Assembly (NCBI GenBank): GCA_963783945.1
Contig: CAWAPS010000030.1
Coordinates: forward strand, 71,484-135,483
Direction: 5' to 3'
DNA length: 64,000 nt
From: CAWAPS01 sp963783945
Lineage (GTDB): Bacteria > Actinomycetota > Acidimicrobiia > Acidimicrobiales > Palsa-688
The notes under the pieces were generated by a model. It saw only the letters and a program-made list of their open reading frames with translations. It was not told the origin of the DNA and searched no databases. Position numbers and translations under genes: made by a program. Positions 9,135 to 17,703 of this stretch are shown here, in pieces (position 1 is the first letter of the stretch; every line of letters begins with the position of its first letter).

Positions 9135-9974
9135 TCAGCCCAAACCGGTGGACGCAGCGGACGCGGTGGTGGCGCCCAGGTCATAGCCTTCTTCGGTCCC
9201 GGCGACCACGAGGACCCGGCCGTTGATGCGCAGCACGTCCACCGGGTGGCCGTAGAGGCGGCTCAGGACATCCGCCTGTATGACCTCGTCCGCCGTCCCG
9301 CTGGCCGCCCGTCCGCCGGCGATGTATACCACCCGGTCCATGACCGGGAGCAGCGGATTCATCTCGTGAGCCGACAGCAGCACGCCTATCTGCTGCTCGT
9401 GGGCTATCCGGCCGAGCAGGGTCACAATCTCCTGGACGCTGCGGAGGTCCAGGTTGGCAAGCGGTTCATCGAGGAGCAGGAGGGCCGGCCCGCCAACCAG
9501 GGCGTGGGCGATCAGCACCCGCTGCTGCTCGCCGCCCGAAAGCCGCCCGACCCGGGCGTCGGCGAACTTCTCGGCGTCGACCGCGACGAGCATCTTTTCC
9601 ACCGCTTGGGCCCGCTCGGCCGACCGTCGCCTGATCCCGAACCGATGACCGTCCCATCCGAGGGCCACGAGGTCCCGGGCCCGCAATGGGAGGTCAGGAT
9701 CGAGAACAACCTTCTGCGGCACGTAGCCGATCGACCGGTTTCGCCGACTGAGCCCATGCCCTTCGAAGAGCACCTGGCCGGCGGTTGGTCGCTGCAAGCC
9801 GAGTATGACGCGCAGGAGCGTTGTTTTGCCCACCCCGTTGGATCCGATGAGCCCGGTGAACTCTCCCGCCCGCAGCTCAAACGACACGCCGTCGAGTATC
9901 CGGCGGCCGGCCAGCGAAACGCCGACTCCCTCTACCTGCAGGAGGCCGGATGGGCCGTAGCCCGGATAGCTCAC
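9135..9974 (-). CDS. Metal ABC transporter ATP-binding protein
   Basis: The protein has Walker A GLIGSNGVGKTTLLRVI, signature RLSGGEQQRVLIAHAL, Walker B LLLLDEPLANLD and an H-loop SAHEMNPLL. This is the ZnuC/MntB-type ATPase. The start GTG (9972-9974) overlaps the binding-protein stop codon as GTGA, so I reject the longer ORF start at 10040. A C-terminal tail of about 35 residues follows the nucleotide-binding domain. Confidence 0.93.
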   Translation of the reverse strand: MSYPGYGPSGLLQVEGVGVSLAGRRILDGVSFELRAGEFTGLIGSNGVGKTTLLRVILGLQRPTAGQVLFEGHGLSRRNRSIGYVPQKVVLDPDLPLRARDLVALGWDGHRFGIRRRSAERAQAVEKMLVAVDAEKFADARVGRLSGGEQQRVLIAHALVGGPALLLLDEPLANLDLRSVQEIVTLLGRIAHEQQIGVLLSAHEMNPLLPVMDRVVYIAGGRAASGTADEVIQADVLSRLYGHPVDVLRINGRVLVVAGTEEGYDLGATTASAASTGLG

Positions 9975-10945
9975 AGATGCTCCGTGGAAACGCCGGCCGC
10001 GACCGCCTTCTGAATGGCCATTACCTCGGCCCGCATCCAAGTTTGGTAATCGAAACCCTTGGGCATGGTCTCGTAGACCCCTACCACCGGTACGCCGTTT
10101 TTTTCCGCCTTCGACCTGATCGAGGTGGTCAGGCTGTCCACCACCTGCTGGTTGTAGCAGAACACTTTGACCATGTGCTTCGAGAAGAAGCCGTCCTCGA
10201 GCGAGATGTCCTGCGGCGTGGGGTCGGTGCCGTTCATGATGTCGGCCTGAAACTCGAAGGGGGTCAGGTTGTCGGCTCCCATGGCCTGCAAGAGGTAATC
10301 CGCCACCGGCTCGGTGGTCGCCACTGGGGTGCCACCGTATTTGGCCTTGAATGTCGCGATGGCGTTCAACCAGGGATCGAGCGAGGCGTCAAACTTTTGC
10401 ACGTTGGCCTGGAAGTAGCTGGCATGGGAAGGCTCGATCGCCGCCAGGGCTGCCCCGAGCGCGGTGGCTACCGCCGGCATCGTCTTCGGGTCGTACCAGA
10501 TATGGGGGTTCGGCGTGCTGTCCGGCAGACCGAGAAGGTCCTGCACCACGATGACCTTGCGGCCCCGCTTCGGAGCCGCCGACTCTATCTTGGTCATGAA
10601 GTCGTCGTACCCCAGTCCGTTCTGCACGATCAGTTGAGCCCGGCTCACCTCCCGCGCCACATCCGGGCTCGACTCGAAGGTGTGGGGATCGGTATTGGGA
10701 TTGTCGAGAATCGAGGAGACATGCACGAACTGTCCTCCGATTTGGCCGAGAACGTCGGCGTACTGGCTCTCGGCTCCGATGGCGCTGATGACCCCGGCTC
10801 CCGGAGACGCGTCGGCGCTGGTCCCGCATCCGGCCCCGACGGTAGCCAGCGCCAACAGGGCCGTCACCGCCACTAGGAGCGCCGGCCGGCGCCCGGACCG
10901 CCTGCCGCACGGCTGGGCCCAGACCTGGTGCTCCATCTCCTCCAT
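9971..10945 (-). CDS. Metal ABC transporter substrate-binding lipoprotein (ZnuA/TroA type)
   Basis: Residues 1-40 form a lipoprotein signal (ALLVAVTALLALATVGAGCG), the Cys being the lipidation site. The mature part has cluster-9 binding-protein signatures: NTDPHTFESSPDVAREV and NPHIWYDPKTMPAV each supply a likely metal-binding His. TEPVADYLL then has Glu where zinc-specific ZnuA usually has His, and there is no His-rich loop. H-H-E is the pattern of manganese-type PsaA/MntC proteins, so Mn or Zn remain open. First gene of the importer operon; its promoter contains a Fur-family-type operator. Confidence 0.88.
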   Translation of the reverse strand: MEEMEHQVWAQPCGRRSGRRPALLVAVTALLALATVGAGCGTSADASPGAGVISAIGAESQYADVLGQIGGQFVHVSSILDNPNTDPHTFESSPDVAREVSRAQLIVQNGLGYDDFMTKIESAAPKRGRKVIVVQDLLGLPDSTPNPHIWYDPKTMPAVATALGAALAAIEPSHASYFQANVQKFDASLDPWLNAIATFKAKYGGTPVATTEPVADYLLQAMGADNLTPFEFQADIMNGTDPTPQDISLEDGFFSKHMVKVFCYNQQVVDSLTTSIRSKAEKNGVPVVGVYETMPKGFDYQTWMRAEVMAIQKAVAAGVSTEHL

Positions 10946-10954
10946 CGGTATCAG

Positions 10955-10984
10955 AACCTATCCTAAGACTGAGTCTCAATGCAA
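10955..10984 (-). promoter_or_regulatory. Promoter with Fur/Zur-type operator in the spacer
   Basis: Read on the minus strand, TTGCAT (10979-10984) and TAGGTT (10955-10960) form a sigma70-like promoter with an 18-nt spacer. Nearly the whole spacer is a 15-bp palindrome, TAAGACTGAGTCTCA on the plus strand (10964-10978), with arms matching except one position per arm. A Fur-family regulator is encoded divergently at 11050, so this is its most likely binding site. Bound repressor would occlude RNA polymerase. The mRNA would start only a few bases before ATG 10945. Confidence 0.7.
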
Positions 10985-11049
10985 GCAGACGAGAGGAACT
11001 CGCGGCTCCAACGAATCTCTCGCCGCGATCTATATCGTTGGAGAGGTCT

Positions 11050-11484
11050 ATGACTGACGATCTGCACACCGTGGTCGAGAGCCGTTTGCGGCGCATCGAC
11101 CAGCGCTACACCGCGGGGCGACGAGCCATCGTCGAGCTTCTCGTCAGTGCCGGCCACCCCGTGAGCATCGGCGACATAGCCGACCGCCTGCCCAACCTTC
11201 CAAGGAGCTCGGCCTACCGACACCTGGTCGACCTCCAGGCCGCGTCGGTCGTGCAGCGGGTAGCGGCCAACGACGAGTTCGGGCGCTTCGAGCTGGTCGA
11301 AGACCTCACCGAGCACCACCACCACCTGTTGTGCACGACCTGCGGCAAGGTCATCGACATAACCCCGCCCGCCACCTTCGAACGGACCATAGCCCGCCAC
11401 CTCGATGTCCTCGCCGACGCCGAGGGGTTCCTCCCTCACAGCCACCGGGTGGACGTGCTGGGGGTGTGCGCGTCCTGTCGCTGA
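11050..11484 (+). CDS. Fur family metalloregulator (Zur/Mur-like)
   Basis: The 144-aa protein has a winged-helix domain (GHPVSIGDIADRLPNLPRSSAYRHLVDL) and the Fur dimerisation domain with FELVEDLTEHHHHLLCTTCG and a C-terminal CASC pair. The two CxxC motifs form the structural zinc site, and the HHHH run is the regulatory-site region. ATG 11050 follows GGAGAGG. It is divergent from the importer operon with a palindrome in the shared promoter region, which supports it as the repressor. The metal sensed cannot be read from the sequence. Confidence 0.88.
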   Translation: MTDDLHTVVESRLRRIDQRYTAGRRAIVELLVSAGHPVSIGDIADRLPNLPRSSAYRHLVDLQAASVVQRVAANDEFGRFELVEDLTEHHHHLLCTTCGKVIDITPPATFERTIARHLDVLADAEGFLPHSHRVDVLGVCASCR

Positions 11485-11568
11485 GCGGCGTGAGGGCAGC
11501 CCTGGCCACCGCACCCTTAACACGGCGGAAACCCTGACGGGGAGCTCCGCTCCTACTCTCAGCGAGCG

Positions 11569-13257
11569 ATGAAGGCATCCACCCCCGTCGACCGAGGAGC
11601 GTGGTGGCATCCCGACGACTCCCTGACGTGGTACCGGACCACGGTGGAGGGCCGTCCCGCATCGTATGGAGTCGGAGGCACCAACGGGCCGGCTGTGGTC
11701 TTCCTCCACGGCTGGGCGACGGGCAGCCGTACCTATAGACGAGCCCTGCGCCGCCTGGTTCGCAAGGGTTGCCGGGTTTACGCACCGGCTCTGCCTTCCT
11801 TCGGGGGAACGGCCGACCTACCGGCGGCCCGGATGAACATGGCGGGTTATGCCGAGTGGGTGTCGGATTTCATGGCCGAGGTGAGAATCGACGAGCCCGC
11901 GGTTGTGATCGGGCACTCCTTCGGCGGCGGGGTCGGAACCAAGCTGGCTCACTCCAAACCACATCAGGTGCGCTACCTCGTGCTGCTGAACGCGGTGGGC
12001 GGGGTGACAGCGAGATCCCCCTGGGGGTGGGTCGCCGCCTTCGGGCGGGAGCTGTGGCCAGTGCCCCAGGCGTTGGGAACGGTGCAGGCCCTGCAGCGGG
12101 ACCTGATGGGGAATCTCACGAGAAATCCGACCGGCCTGCTGCGAGCCGCCCTCCTGGCCCGCGACGCCGACCTGCGCTCCGAGCAGGCCGACCTGCGAGA
12201 TCTCGGCGTACCGGTTCTGGTCCTTCACAGCGAGGGCGACGAGGTCATCCCCCGCCGGGCTTTCTACGCCTTGTGCGACTCGCTCGGGACCGACGGCCGG
12301 ATAGTCAGCGGGCGCCACGCCTGGCTGCTAGCGGACCCCGATTCTTTCGCCGAGGTGCTGGCGACGGTCGTGGACGTAGAGGTCGCCCGCCACCGCCAGT
12401 GGCGGGCCACCGGAAGGGCCAGTGAGATCGCCGATCTTCTGAGCGGCACCAAGCTGCCGGCGCGCACGGTGCAAGGGCTGCTCCGATCCGCTCCCCCGCT
12501 TTGGCTCATGAGCGAATCCGCTCCCACCCTGGCCGCCGATCTCGCTTTGTGCCACCCGAAGCTGCGGCGGGGCGAGATCCGGGCGGTGGCCCACCCCATC
12601 GAGGGCTCCCGGTCGGTTCGTCTAACGGTCGTCGCCACCGACCGGAGAGGGCTGCTCGCCGACAGCGCCTCAGCCCTGGCGTCGAGCAAGCTGTCCATAG
12701 CCCACGCCACGGCGGCGACGTGGCCCGGTCGCCGCCTCGCCGTCCACTCGTTCGTGCTCAGCAGTGCGGCTGGTTTCGACGATGGAGTGTGGAGCGAGGT
12801 GCAGGACCGCCTGCGGACCATGGCGGGCGGCGCGGCCGGGTTCGGCCCGGAGTCGGCTGGCTCGGGCTCGGTGTCGGCCGGGTCCGGCCGGGCGTCGGCC
12901 GGCTCGGGCGCGGTGCCGGCCGGCTCGAGCGCGGTGCCCGCCGGGTCCGGCCCGGTGTCGGCCGGCTCGGGCGCGGTGTCGGCCGGGTCCGGCCCGGTGC
13001 CGGCCGGCGCCATACGCCCCGGGCGGGCGCACGTGACAGTCCAGGGAGCCGAGGGCGACCGGTCCATGGTGGGGGTGGTGGCCGACGACCAGGTAGGCCT
13101 GCTCTCGGCGCTGTGCCGGTGGTTCGCCGAGCGCGACGTGAGCATCGAGTCGCTTCACGCCCGGACGGTGAAAGGGCGGGCCGACGATACGTTCCTGGTC
13201 GCCGGTCAGGTCGACGCTCGAGCCCTGACCGGCTTCCTTCAGGGAACCCCCGGCTGA
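11569..13257 (+). CDS. Alpha/beta hydrolase fused to two ACT domains
   Basis: Residues about 40-280 form an alpha/beta hydrolase: VVFLHGWATGS, nucleophile elbow GHSFGGG (Ser117), Asp224 in HSEGDEVIP and His250 in SGRHAWLL complete a plausible triad. Residues about 340-405 resemble a GlnD-type ACT domain (VRLTVVATDRRGLLADSASAL). Residues 424-483 are a low-complexity Ala/Gly/Ser/Val/Pro linker of near-repeats of PVSAGSG. Residues 487-562 are a second ACT domain (MVGVVADDQVGLLSALCRWF). ACT domains bind amino acids or similar ligands, so the hydrolase may be ligand-regulated; this is inference. TACTCT at 11554-11559, 9 nt before ATG 11569, suggests a leaderless transcript. Confidence 0.82.
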   Translation: MKASTPVDRGAWWHPDDSLTWYRTTVEGRPASYGVGGTNGPAVVFLHGWATGSRTYRRALRRLVRKGCRVYAPALPSFGGTADLPAARMNMAGYAEWVSDFMAEVRIDEPAVVIGHSFGGGVGTKLAHSKPHQVRYLVLLNAVGGVTARSPWGWVAAFGRELWPVPQALGTVQALQRDLMGNLTRNPTGLLRAALLARDADLRSEQADLRDLGVPVLVLHSEGDEVIPRRAFYALCDSLGTDGRIVSGRHAWLLADPDSFAEVLATVVDVEVARHRQWRATGRASEIADLLSGTKLPARTVQGLLRSAPPLWLMSESAPTLAADLALCHPKLRRGEIRAVAHPIEGSRSVRLTVVATDRRGLLADSASALASSKLSIAHATAATWPGRRLAVHSFVLSSAAGFDDGVWSEVQDRLRTMAGGAAGFGPESAGSGSVSAGSGRASAGSGAVPAGSSAVPAGSGPVSAGSGAVSAGSGPVPAGAIRPGRAHVTVQGAEGDRSMVGVVADDQVGLLSALCRWFAERDVSIESLHARTVKGRADDTFLVAGQVDARALTGFLQGTPG

Positions 13258-13272
13258 GGGCGCGATCCGGCG

Positions 13273-14805
13273 CTAGTACCGGGGGACGTGGGGCCGGCGG
13301 GCCCGCGGTTGGAACGGAGGGGTCTGATCCGCTCCGGGGAACGGCGGGAGCGGGAAGGTGCCGACTTCGTAGGTGGCCAGGGCCAGCGGCAGGGTGGTGT
13401 CGGGCAGGACCGGCGGGGAGGCCGGGCGATCGCCGAACCGGAACGCCGACGTGAGGTCACCGAGGGTGCGGCGCCGGAAGTTGCTGATGTTGGAGGCCTC
13501 GACGCCGGTGACCTTCTCGAGGAACCGGAGGTGCGACGTGTGGTCGAACGGCTCGCTGCACACCCAGCCTCCGGCTGTCCACGGCGAGATGATGGTCAGG
13601 GGGACGCGGAAGCCCGGGCCAACCGGAAGCCCGCTCCCCGGCGTGCCGGCGGGCGAGGATTTCGTGACGAACTCGTCAGGAGTCCCGGCCGGCGGGGTCG
13701 GGGGCGGGACGTGGTCGAATAACCCGTCGTTTTCGTCGTAGACGAGGAGGAAGACCGTCTTGGCCCACACGTCGGGGTTGGCGGCCACAGCCTCGATCTT
13801 GGAGGCGACGAAGGCCGCACCGGCGTTCGGCAGGTACGCCGGGTGCTCCGACTGGGTGCTGGTCGGGAAGATCCAGCTGACGGTCGGCAGCTGGTCGTTG
13901 AGGGCGTCGTACTCGAACTTCCCGGCCGGGTAGGAGACCATGGCGTTCTGGTACAGCGGTGAGCTGGTAGGAGCGGTCTGGAACTGGTGGAAGTACTCCA
14001 GGACGTTGGTCCCGTAGTTGTCGGATTCCTGGTAGCACTTCCAGCTCACCCCGGCTGCGGTGAGGTTTTCGGCGTAGGTGCTCCAGGCGTACGTGCCGTT
14101 GGTGGTGTTGTTGTCGAGCGCGGGACCGCCGTTTTCGCCGTCGGGGTCGATGGTGCCGGTCATCCACATGTAGCGGTTGGGATGGGTGGGACCCAGGACG
14201 GAGCAGAAATAGTTGTCGCAGATGGTGAACGCATCGGCCAGGGCCCGCTGGAACGGAATGTCGGCGGTCTCGTAGTAGCCCATGGTGTAGGGGCCCACCT
14301 TCGGGCCGTCGGCCGCGATGTGGGCCGGCAGCCAGTTGTCCATGGCCCCGCCGTCCCACGCGCTGTGCTGGACCAGCCAGGCGTGGCTGGTAGACGGGAT
14401 CGCCTGGGCCGCCGTGGTGAGACTGTTGAGATGGTAGGGCAGCAGGTAGCCGTCGGGATTGCCGGCCGGGTTGCTCGGGGGATCGGGCTGGTAGAACACG
14501 CTGCGCCCGCTGCTCAGAGTCAGGGCGCGCGGATCGGCGAAGCCCCGGACTCCGGGAAAGGTCCCGAAGTAGTGATCGAAGCTCCGGTTTTCCTGCATGA
14601 GCAGCACGACGTGCTCGACGTCGCGCAACGACCCGCGGCTGCTCGGCAGAGGGGCGGCGAGGGCCTTCTGCACGCTGAGCGGCAGAGCCGTGCTCGCCAG
14701 GGCGGCGGTGCCGGCCAGGGCGGTGCCGCCGAGGAGGCGGCGGCGGGTGAAGCGGGGGCCGATATCTGCGAGTGAGGTCTCAGTGCTTTCTGGGTCGTCG
14801 GGCAT
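13273..14805 (-). CDS. Tat-exported phosphoesterase of the phospholipase C/acid phosphatase family
   Basis: The N-terminus carries a twin-arginine signal, RFTRRRLLGGTALAGTAALAS, ending near ALAAP. The mature protein begins with the family motif RDVEHVVLLMQENRSFDHYFG (metal-binding Glu-Asn), followed by DNYFCSVLGPTHPNRYMWMTG and a later FLLVYDENDGLFDHVPPP with the conserved Asp/His. These are the hallmarks of bacterial phospholipase C-like phosphoesterases, which cleave phospholipid or other phosphodiesters outside the membrane. GAAGGAG precedes ATG 14805. Convergent with the hydrolase-ACT gene. Confidence 0.92.
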   Translation of the reverse strand: MPDDPESTETSLADIGPRFTRRRLLGGTALAGTAALASTALPLSVQKALAAPLPSSRGSLRDVEHVVLLMQENRSFDHYFGTFPGVRGFADPRALTLSSGRSVFYQPDPPSNPAGNPDGYLLPYHLNSLTTAAQAIPSTSHAWLVQHSAWDGGAMDNWLPAHIAADGPKVGPYTMGYYETADIPFQRALADAFTICDNYFCSVLGPTHPNRYMWMTGTIDPDGENGGPALDNNTTNGTYAWSTYAENLTAAGVSWKCYQESDNYGTNVLEYFHQFQTAPTSSPLYQNAMVSYPAGKFEYDALNDQLPTVSWIFPTSTQSEHPAYLPNAGAAFVASKIEAVAANPDVWAKTVFLLVYDENDGLFDHVPPPTPPAGTPDEFVTKSSPAGTPGSGLPVGPGFRVPLTIISPWTAGGWVCSEPFDHTSHLRFLEKVTGVEASNISNFRRRTLGDLTSAFRFGDRPASPPVLPDTTLPLALATYEVGTFPLPPFPGADQTPPFQPRARRPHVPRY

Positions 14806-15086
14806 GCCTGACTCCTTCTCTCGATTCCACCGGGCGGGCGCCGCTGGGGGCGCGCGCCGTGCAGGGACCTCGGAAGTTCAGCAGGCCCGGGCGTCACTAC
14901 TCTGAACTGCAGGAACCATTTCCGTAGCGATCAGGCGAAGTTTCGGTTAACCACACTCCGTGGTCGGCGGGGTCGGCGGGCCGCCGTAGTCCGGCCGGGC
15001 CGGGGCCAGCGGGGCCCTGGTGCCGGGTCATATCGACCGGTCAGACCGGTTGGCCGAGGGGGTGGCCCGGCCGGGACGCGTCGGAT

Positions 15087-15671
15087 TCAGCAGGACGGCG
15101 GGGCCTGGCACATAGCGTCGAACAACCTCGTCAGGAGATCCAGGAACTGCTCCTGATCCTCCGGAGACAGACCTTCGAAGATGACAGCCATAGCGTCGAG
15201 GCTGTTGCTCAGCGCGGCTTCGGCCGCGTCCGTTCCTCCCGGGGTCAGTTCGACGATGGTCGCCCGGCGATCGGTGGGATGGGGCTTGCGCGCCGCCAGG
15301 CCGGCCTCCTCCAGCGAGTCCACGACCGCCGTCACGTTGCGAGCGGTCATGCCGAGCTGGCCGGCCAGCTCCCGCATGATGACCGGGCCCCCACAGTGCA
15401 GGGCCTCGACCAATCGGAGCCTCGGATAGGTAAGACCGTCCCGGCCCCTTGCGTCCACCCACCGGAGAAAAGCGGTGGAAAACCTGGCAGTCTGGCTGAC
15501 GAGGAACCGATTGCGGGCCGCCGCATCCATGGTGCGCAGATCGGCGGTGCCGACCCCGCACGCGCCGCTGTCCAGCTCGGCACAGGGCTCTTCGACATCC
15601 ACGCCCGTGACTTTATCCCCATAAGATACTTGCCGAACTTTTACCTGGGTTACTATGCTTATATTCATCAT
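15087..15671 (-). CDS. MarR family transcriptional regulator
   Basis: A winged-helix domain is clear: LTYPRLRLVEAL, then PVIMRELAGQLGMTARNVTAVVDSLEEAGLAARKPHPTDRRATIVELT with the Asp-Arg-Arg wing. The first 45 residues are not typical, and internal starts (ATG at 15530 or GTG at 15602) are possible. It is divergent from an FMN reductase with a palindrome between them, so it probably represses that gene and itself in response to a redox or phenolic signal. Confidence 0.88.
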   Translation of the reverse strand: MMNISIVTQVKVRQVSYGDKVTGVDVEEPCAELDSGACGVGTADLRTMDAAARNRFLVSQTARFSTAFLRWVDARGRDGLTYPRLRLVEALHCGGPVIMRELAGQLGMTARNVTAVVDSLEEAGLAARKPHPTDRRATIVELTPGGTDAAEAALSNSLDAMAVIFEGLSPEDQEQFLDLLTRLFDAMCQAPPSC

Positions 15672-15685
15672 TCCTTAGGTAAGGA
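15630..15685 (+). promoter_or_regulatory. FMN reductase promoter and MarR-type operator
   Basis: TTGCCG (15630-15635) and TATGCT (15654-15659) are spaced by 18 nt. Just downstream, TCCTTAGGTAAGGA (15672-15685) is an inverted repeat with perfect 6-bp arms around GG. It covers the region expected to be +1 to +20 and lies in the gap between the divergent MarR and reductase genes. I infer it is the MarR operator. Confidence 0.5.
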
Positions 15686-15715
15686 TCTTCGGATCCGAGA
15701 CAGGAGCGCCCTCGC

Positions 15716-16366
15716 ATGACCGATGCCTCCCTGCTCAAGTTGCAGATCATCGTCGGCAGCACCCGCCCGGGTCGGGCGGCCGACAGCGTCGTGCCATGGG
15801 TGAGCAGGCGAGCGTCCGAGCACCCGGCCTTCGACGTCGAGCTGGTGGACCTGCGGGACTGGGAGCTGCCCATGTTCGCCGAGCACATGGGATCGATTGG
15901 CGACTTCAACGATCCCACCTACTCCGACCCGATCGTCCGGCGGTGGAACAAGAAGATCGCCGAAGCCGACGGCTACCTCGTCATCACCCCCGAGTACAAC
16001 CACAGCATTCCCGGCGTGCTCAAGAACGCCATCGACAATGTCTTCGTCTCCTTCGCCCTGCGCAACAAGCCTTTGGCCTCGGTCTCGTACAGCGGAGGCA
16101 TCGCCGGCGGGACACGCGCCATCGAACACCTGGCGCTGATCGCAGTCGAGGCCGAGGCGGTGCCGTTGCGCAACAGCGTGATCATTCCGCTCCTCGGGTC
16201 TGCGTTCGACGAAGAGGGGAATCCCGTCAACCCGGCCACTGAGATTGCGTTGGAAATCGTGCTCGACGACCTGGCCTGGTGGGCCGGGACGCTGCGCACT
16301 GCACGCCAGGCGGGACAGCTCGAGCCAGGTAGCCTCAGAGCTCGGGCGGCCGCGTCGAGGGCCTGA
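15716..16366 (+). CDS. NADPH-dependent FMN reductase family protein
   Basis: The flavodoxin-like fold is shown by LKLQIIVGSTRPGRAADSV (FMN phosphate loop) and YLVITPEYNHSIPGVLKNAIDNV, the strongest motif of this family, followed by SYSGGIAGGTRAIEHL. Such enzymes reduce quinones, azo compounds or chromate. ATG 15716 follows an AGGAG. The divergent MarR regulator fits a role in detoxifying redox-active compounds. Confidence 0.92.
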   Translation: MTDASLLKLQIIVGSTRPGRAADSVVPWVSRRASEHPAFDVELVDLRDWELPMFAEHMGSIGDFNDPTYSDPIVRRWNKKIAEADGYLVITPEYNHSIPGVLKNAIDNVFVSFALRNKPLASVSYSGGIAGGTRAIEHLALIAVEAEAVPLRNSVIIPLLGSAFDEEGNPVNPATEIALEIVLDDLAWWAGTLRTARQAGQLEPGSLRARAAASRA

Positions 16367-16595
16367 ACAGGTTCGCCGAATGCCTGCGCAAACGACGCGG
16401 CTCGGCCCGGTCGTGTGGCGCCGCCTACGTCACCGACTCACAAGCGGACAAAACTTCGAGACATGAGAGGACGAGACGTCGAGCGCTCCCGCACCTGACC
16501 ACGAGCAGCCGGCCCCCCAGATCCTGGCGGCCCGGCAGGCGGACCTTGGTGGCGGCACCCTCGTCCGGAGGCTGCTGCCCAACCTCGGCCGGCGC

Positions 16596-17483
16596 ATGGT
16601 CGGGGCCTGGTGCTTCATCGACCACTACGGACCCGACAACATCGCCGGCCTCCCCGGCATGCAGGTGGCCCCCCATCCCCATATCGGGCTTCAGACCGTT
16701 AGCTGGCTCCTGGAGGGCGAGGTGCTGCACCGCGACAGCATCGGGAGTCTGCAGACTCTGCGGCCGGGCCAGCTCGGCCTGATGACCGCCGGCGCGGGCA
16801 TCGCCCACTCTGAGGAGTCGCCATCGGATCACGCGTCCGCGCTCCACGGGGTGCAGCTGTGGGTGGCCTTACCGGACCGAGCCCGCCAGGTGGAACCGGC
16901 CTTCGATTTTCACCCCGATCTCCCCGTGCTCACCGAGGCTGGCATGACGGCTTCGGTGTTGCTGGGGGAGATGGCCGGGGCGGCTGGGTCAGCCAGGGCG
17001 GCCGGGATGGCTTCGCCCGCGGTGGTGCACTCCCCGATCGTGGGCATCGACGTGTCGCTCGGGTCCGCCGGCGGGAGAACCGGGCGGGCCGGGGGAATGG
17101 GCGGGCGGGGCGGAATGGGCGGGCGGGGCGGAATCCCGCTCGAGAGGGACTTCGAGTACGCGCTGCTGGTCCCGTGGGGCCGGGTGAGGGTGGAGCAGGT
17201 CGATGTCGCCCCCGGGACTCTGCTTTACCTCGGGCGGGGCCGCACCCTGCTCCGCCTCGCCTCGGAGGGGCCGAGCCGCGTGCTGCTTCTCGGCGGCGAG
17301 CCGTTCGGCGAGAAGATCGTGATGTGGTGGAACTTCGTCGCCCGCTCGGGTGAGGAGATCGCGGACGCCCGTCGCGATTGGGAGGAGCAGACGCGCTTCG
17401 GCGCGGTCCAGGGGTTCGACGGCGATTCGGTGCCGGCGCCGGCGTTGCCGGCGGGGCGTCTCGTGCCGAGGGGGTCGGAGTAG
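16596..17483 (+). CDS. Pirin family protein (true start upstream, unclear)
   Basis: The cupin motifs of pirin are present: VGAWCFIDHYGPDNIAGLPGMQVAPHPHIGLQTVSWLLEGEVLHRDS with metal-binding His residues, and MTAGAGIAHSEES. Pirin-like coding (ILAARQADLGGGTLVRRLLPNLGRR) continues upstream of ATG 16596 to about 16521, but that frame has no ATG, GTG or TTG before a stop at 16464. Either a CTG (16524) is used or the true start was lost to a frameshift; an ATG in another frame at 16463 has an AGGA-like site nearby. A Gly/Arg-rich insert at about 17084-17136 interrupts the second cupin region. Confidence 0.85.
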   Translation: MVGAWCFIDHYGPDNIAGLPGMQVAPHPHIGLQTVSWLLEGEVLHRDSIGSLQTLRPGQLGLMTAGAGIAHSEESPSDHASALHGVQLWVALPDRARQVEPAFDFHPDLPVLTEAGMTASVLLGEMAGAAGSARAAGMASPAVVHSPIVGIDVSLGSAGGRTGRAGGMGGRGGMGGRGGIPLERDFEYALLVPWGRVRVEQVDVAPGTLLYLGRGRTLLRLASEGPSRVLLLGGEPFGEKIVMWWNFVARSGEEIADARRDWEEQTRFGAVQGFDGDSVPAPALPAGRLVPRGSE

Positions 17484-17703
17484 GCCGGCTACGAGGGTGC
17501 AGCGGCGCGGGTGGGACGGAGCGGGCACGGCGAACGGCGGCGCGGCCCAGCGGATCGGGTCGCCGTCCCTCACTCGAGAGCGACGAAGGGGATCGGGCCG
17601 CCAACGCTCACTCGAGGGCGGCGCAAGCCGAGAGCCCGAGGCGCCGGACGCCGCAGTTGGCGACAGCCGGTCCCCCCACTCTGACTGACTGTCCGAATTG
17701 CCG

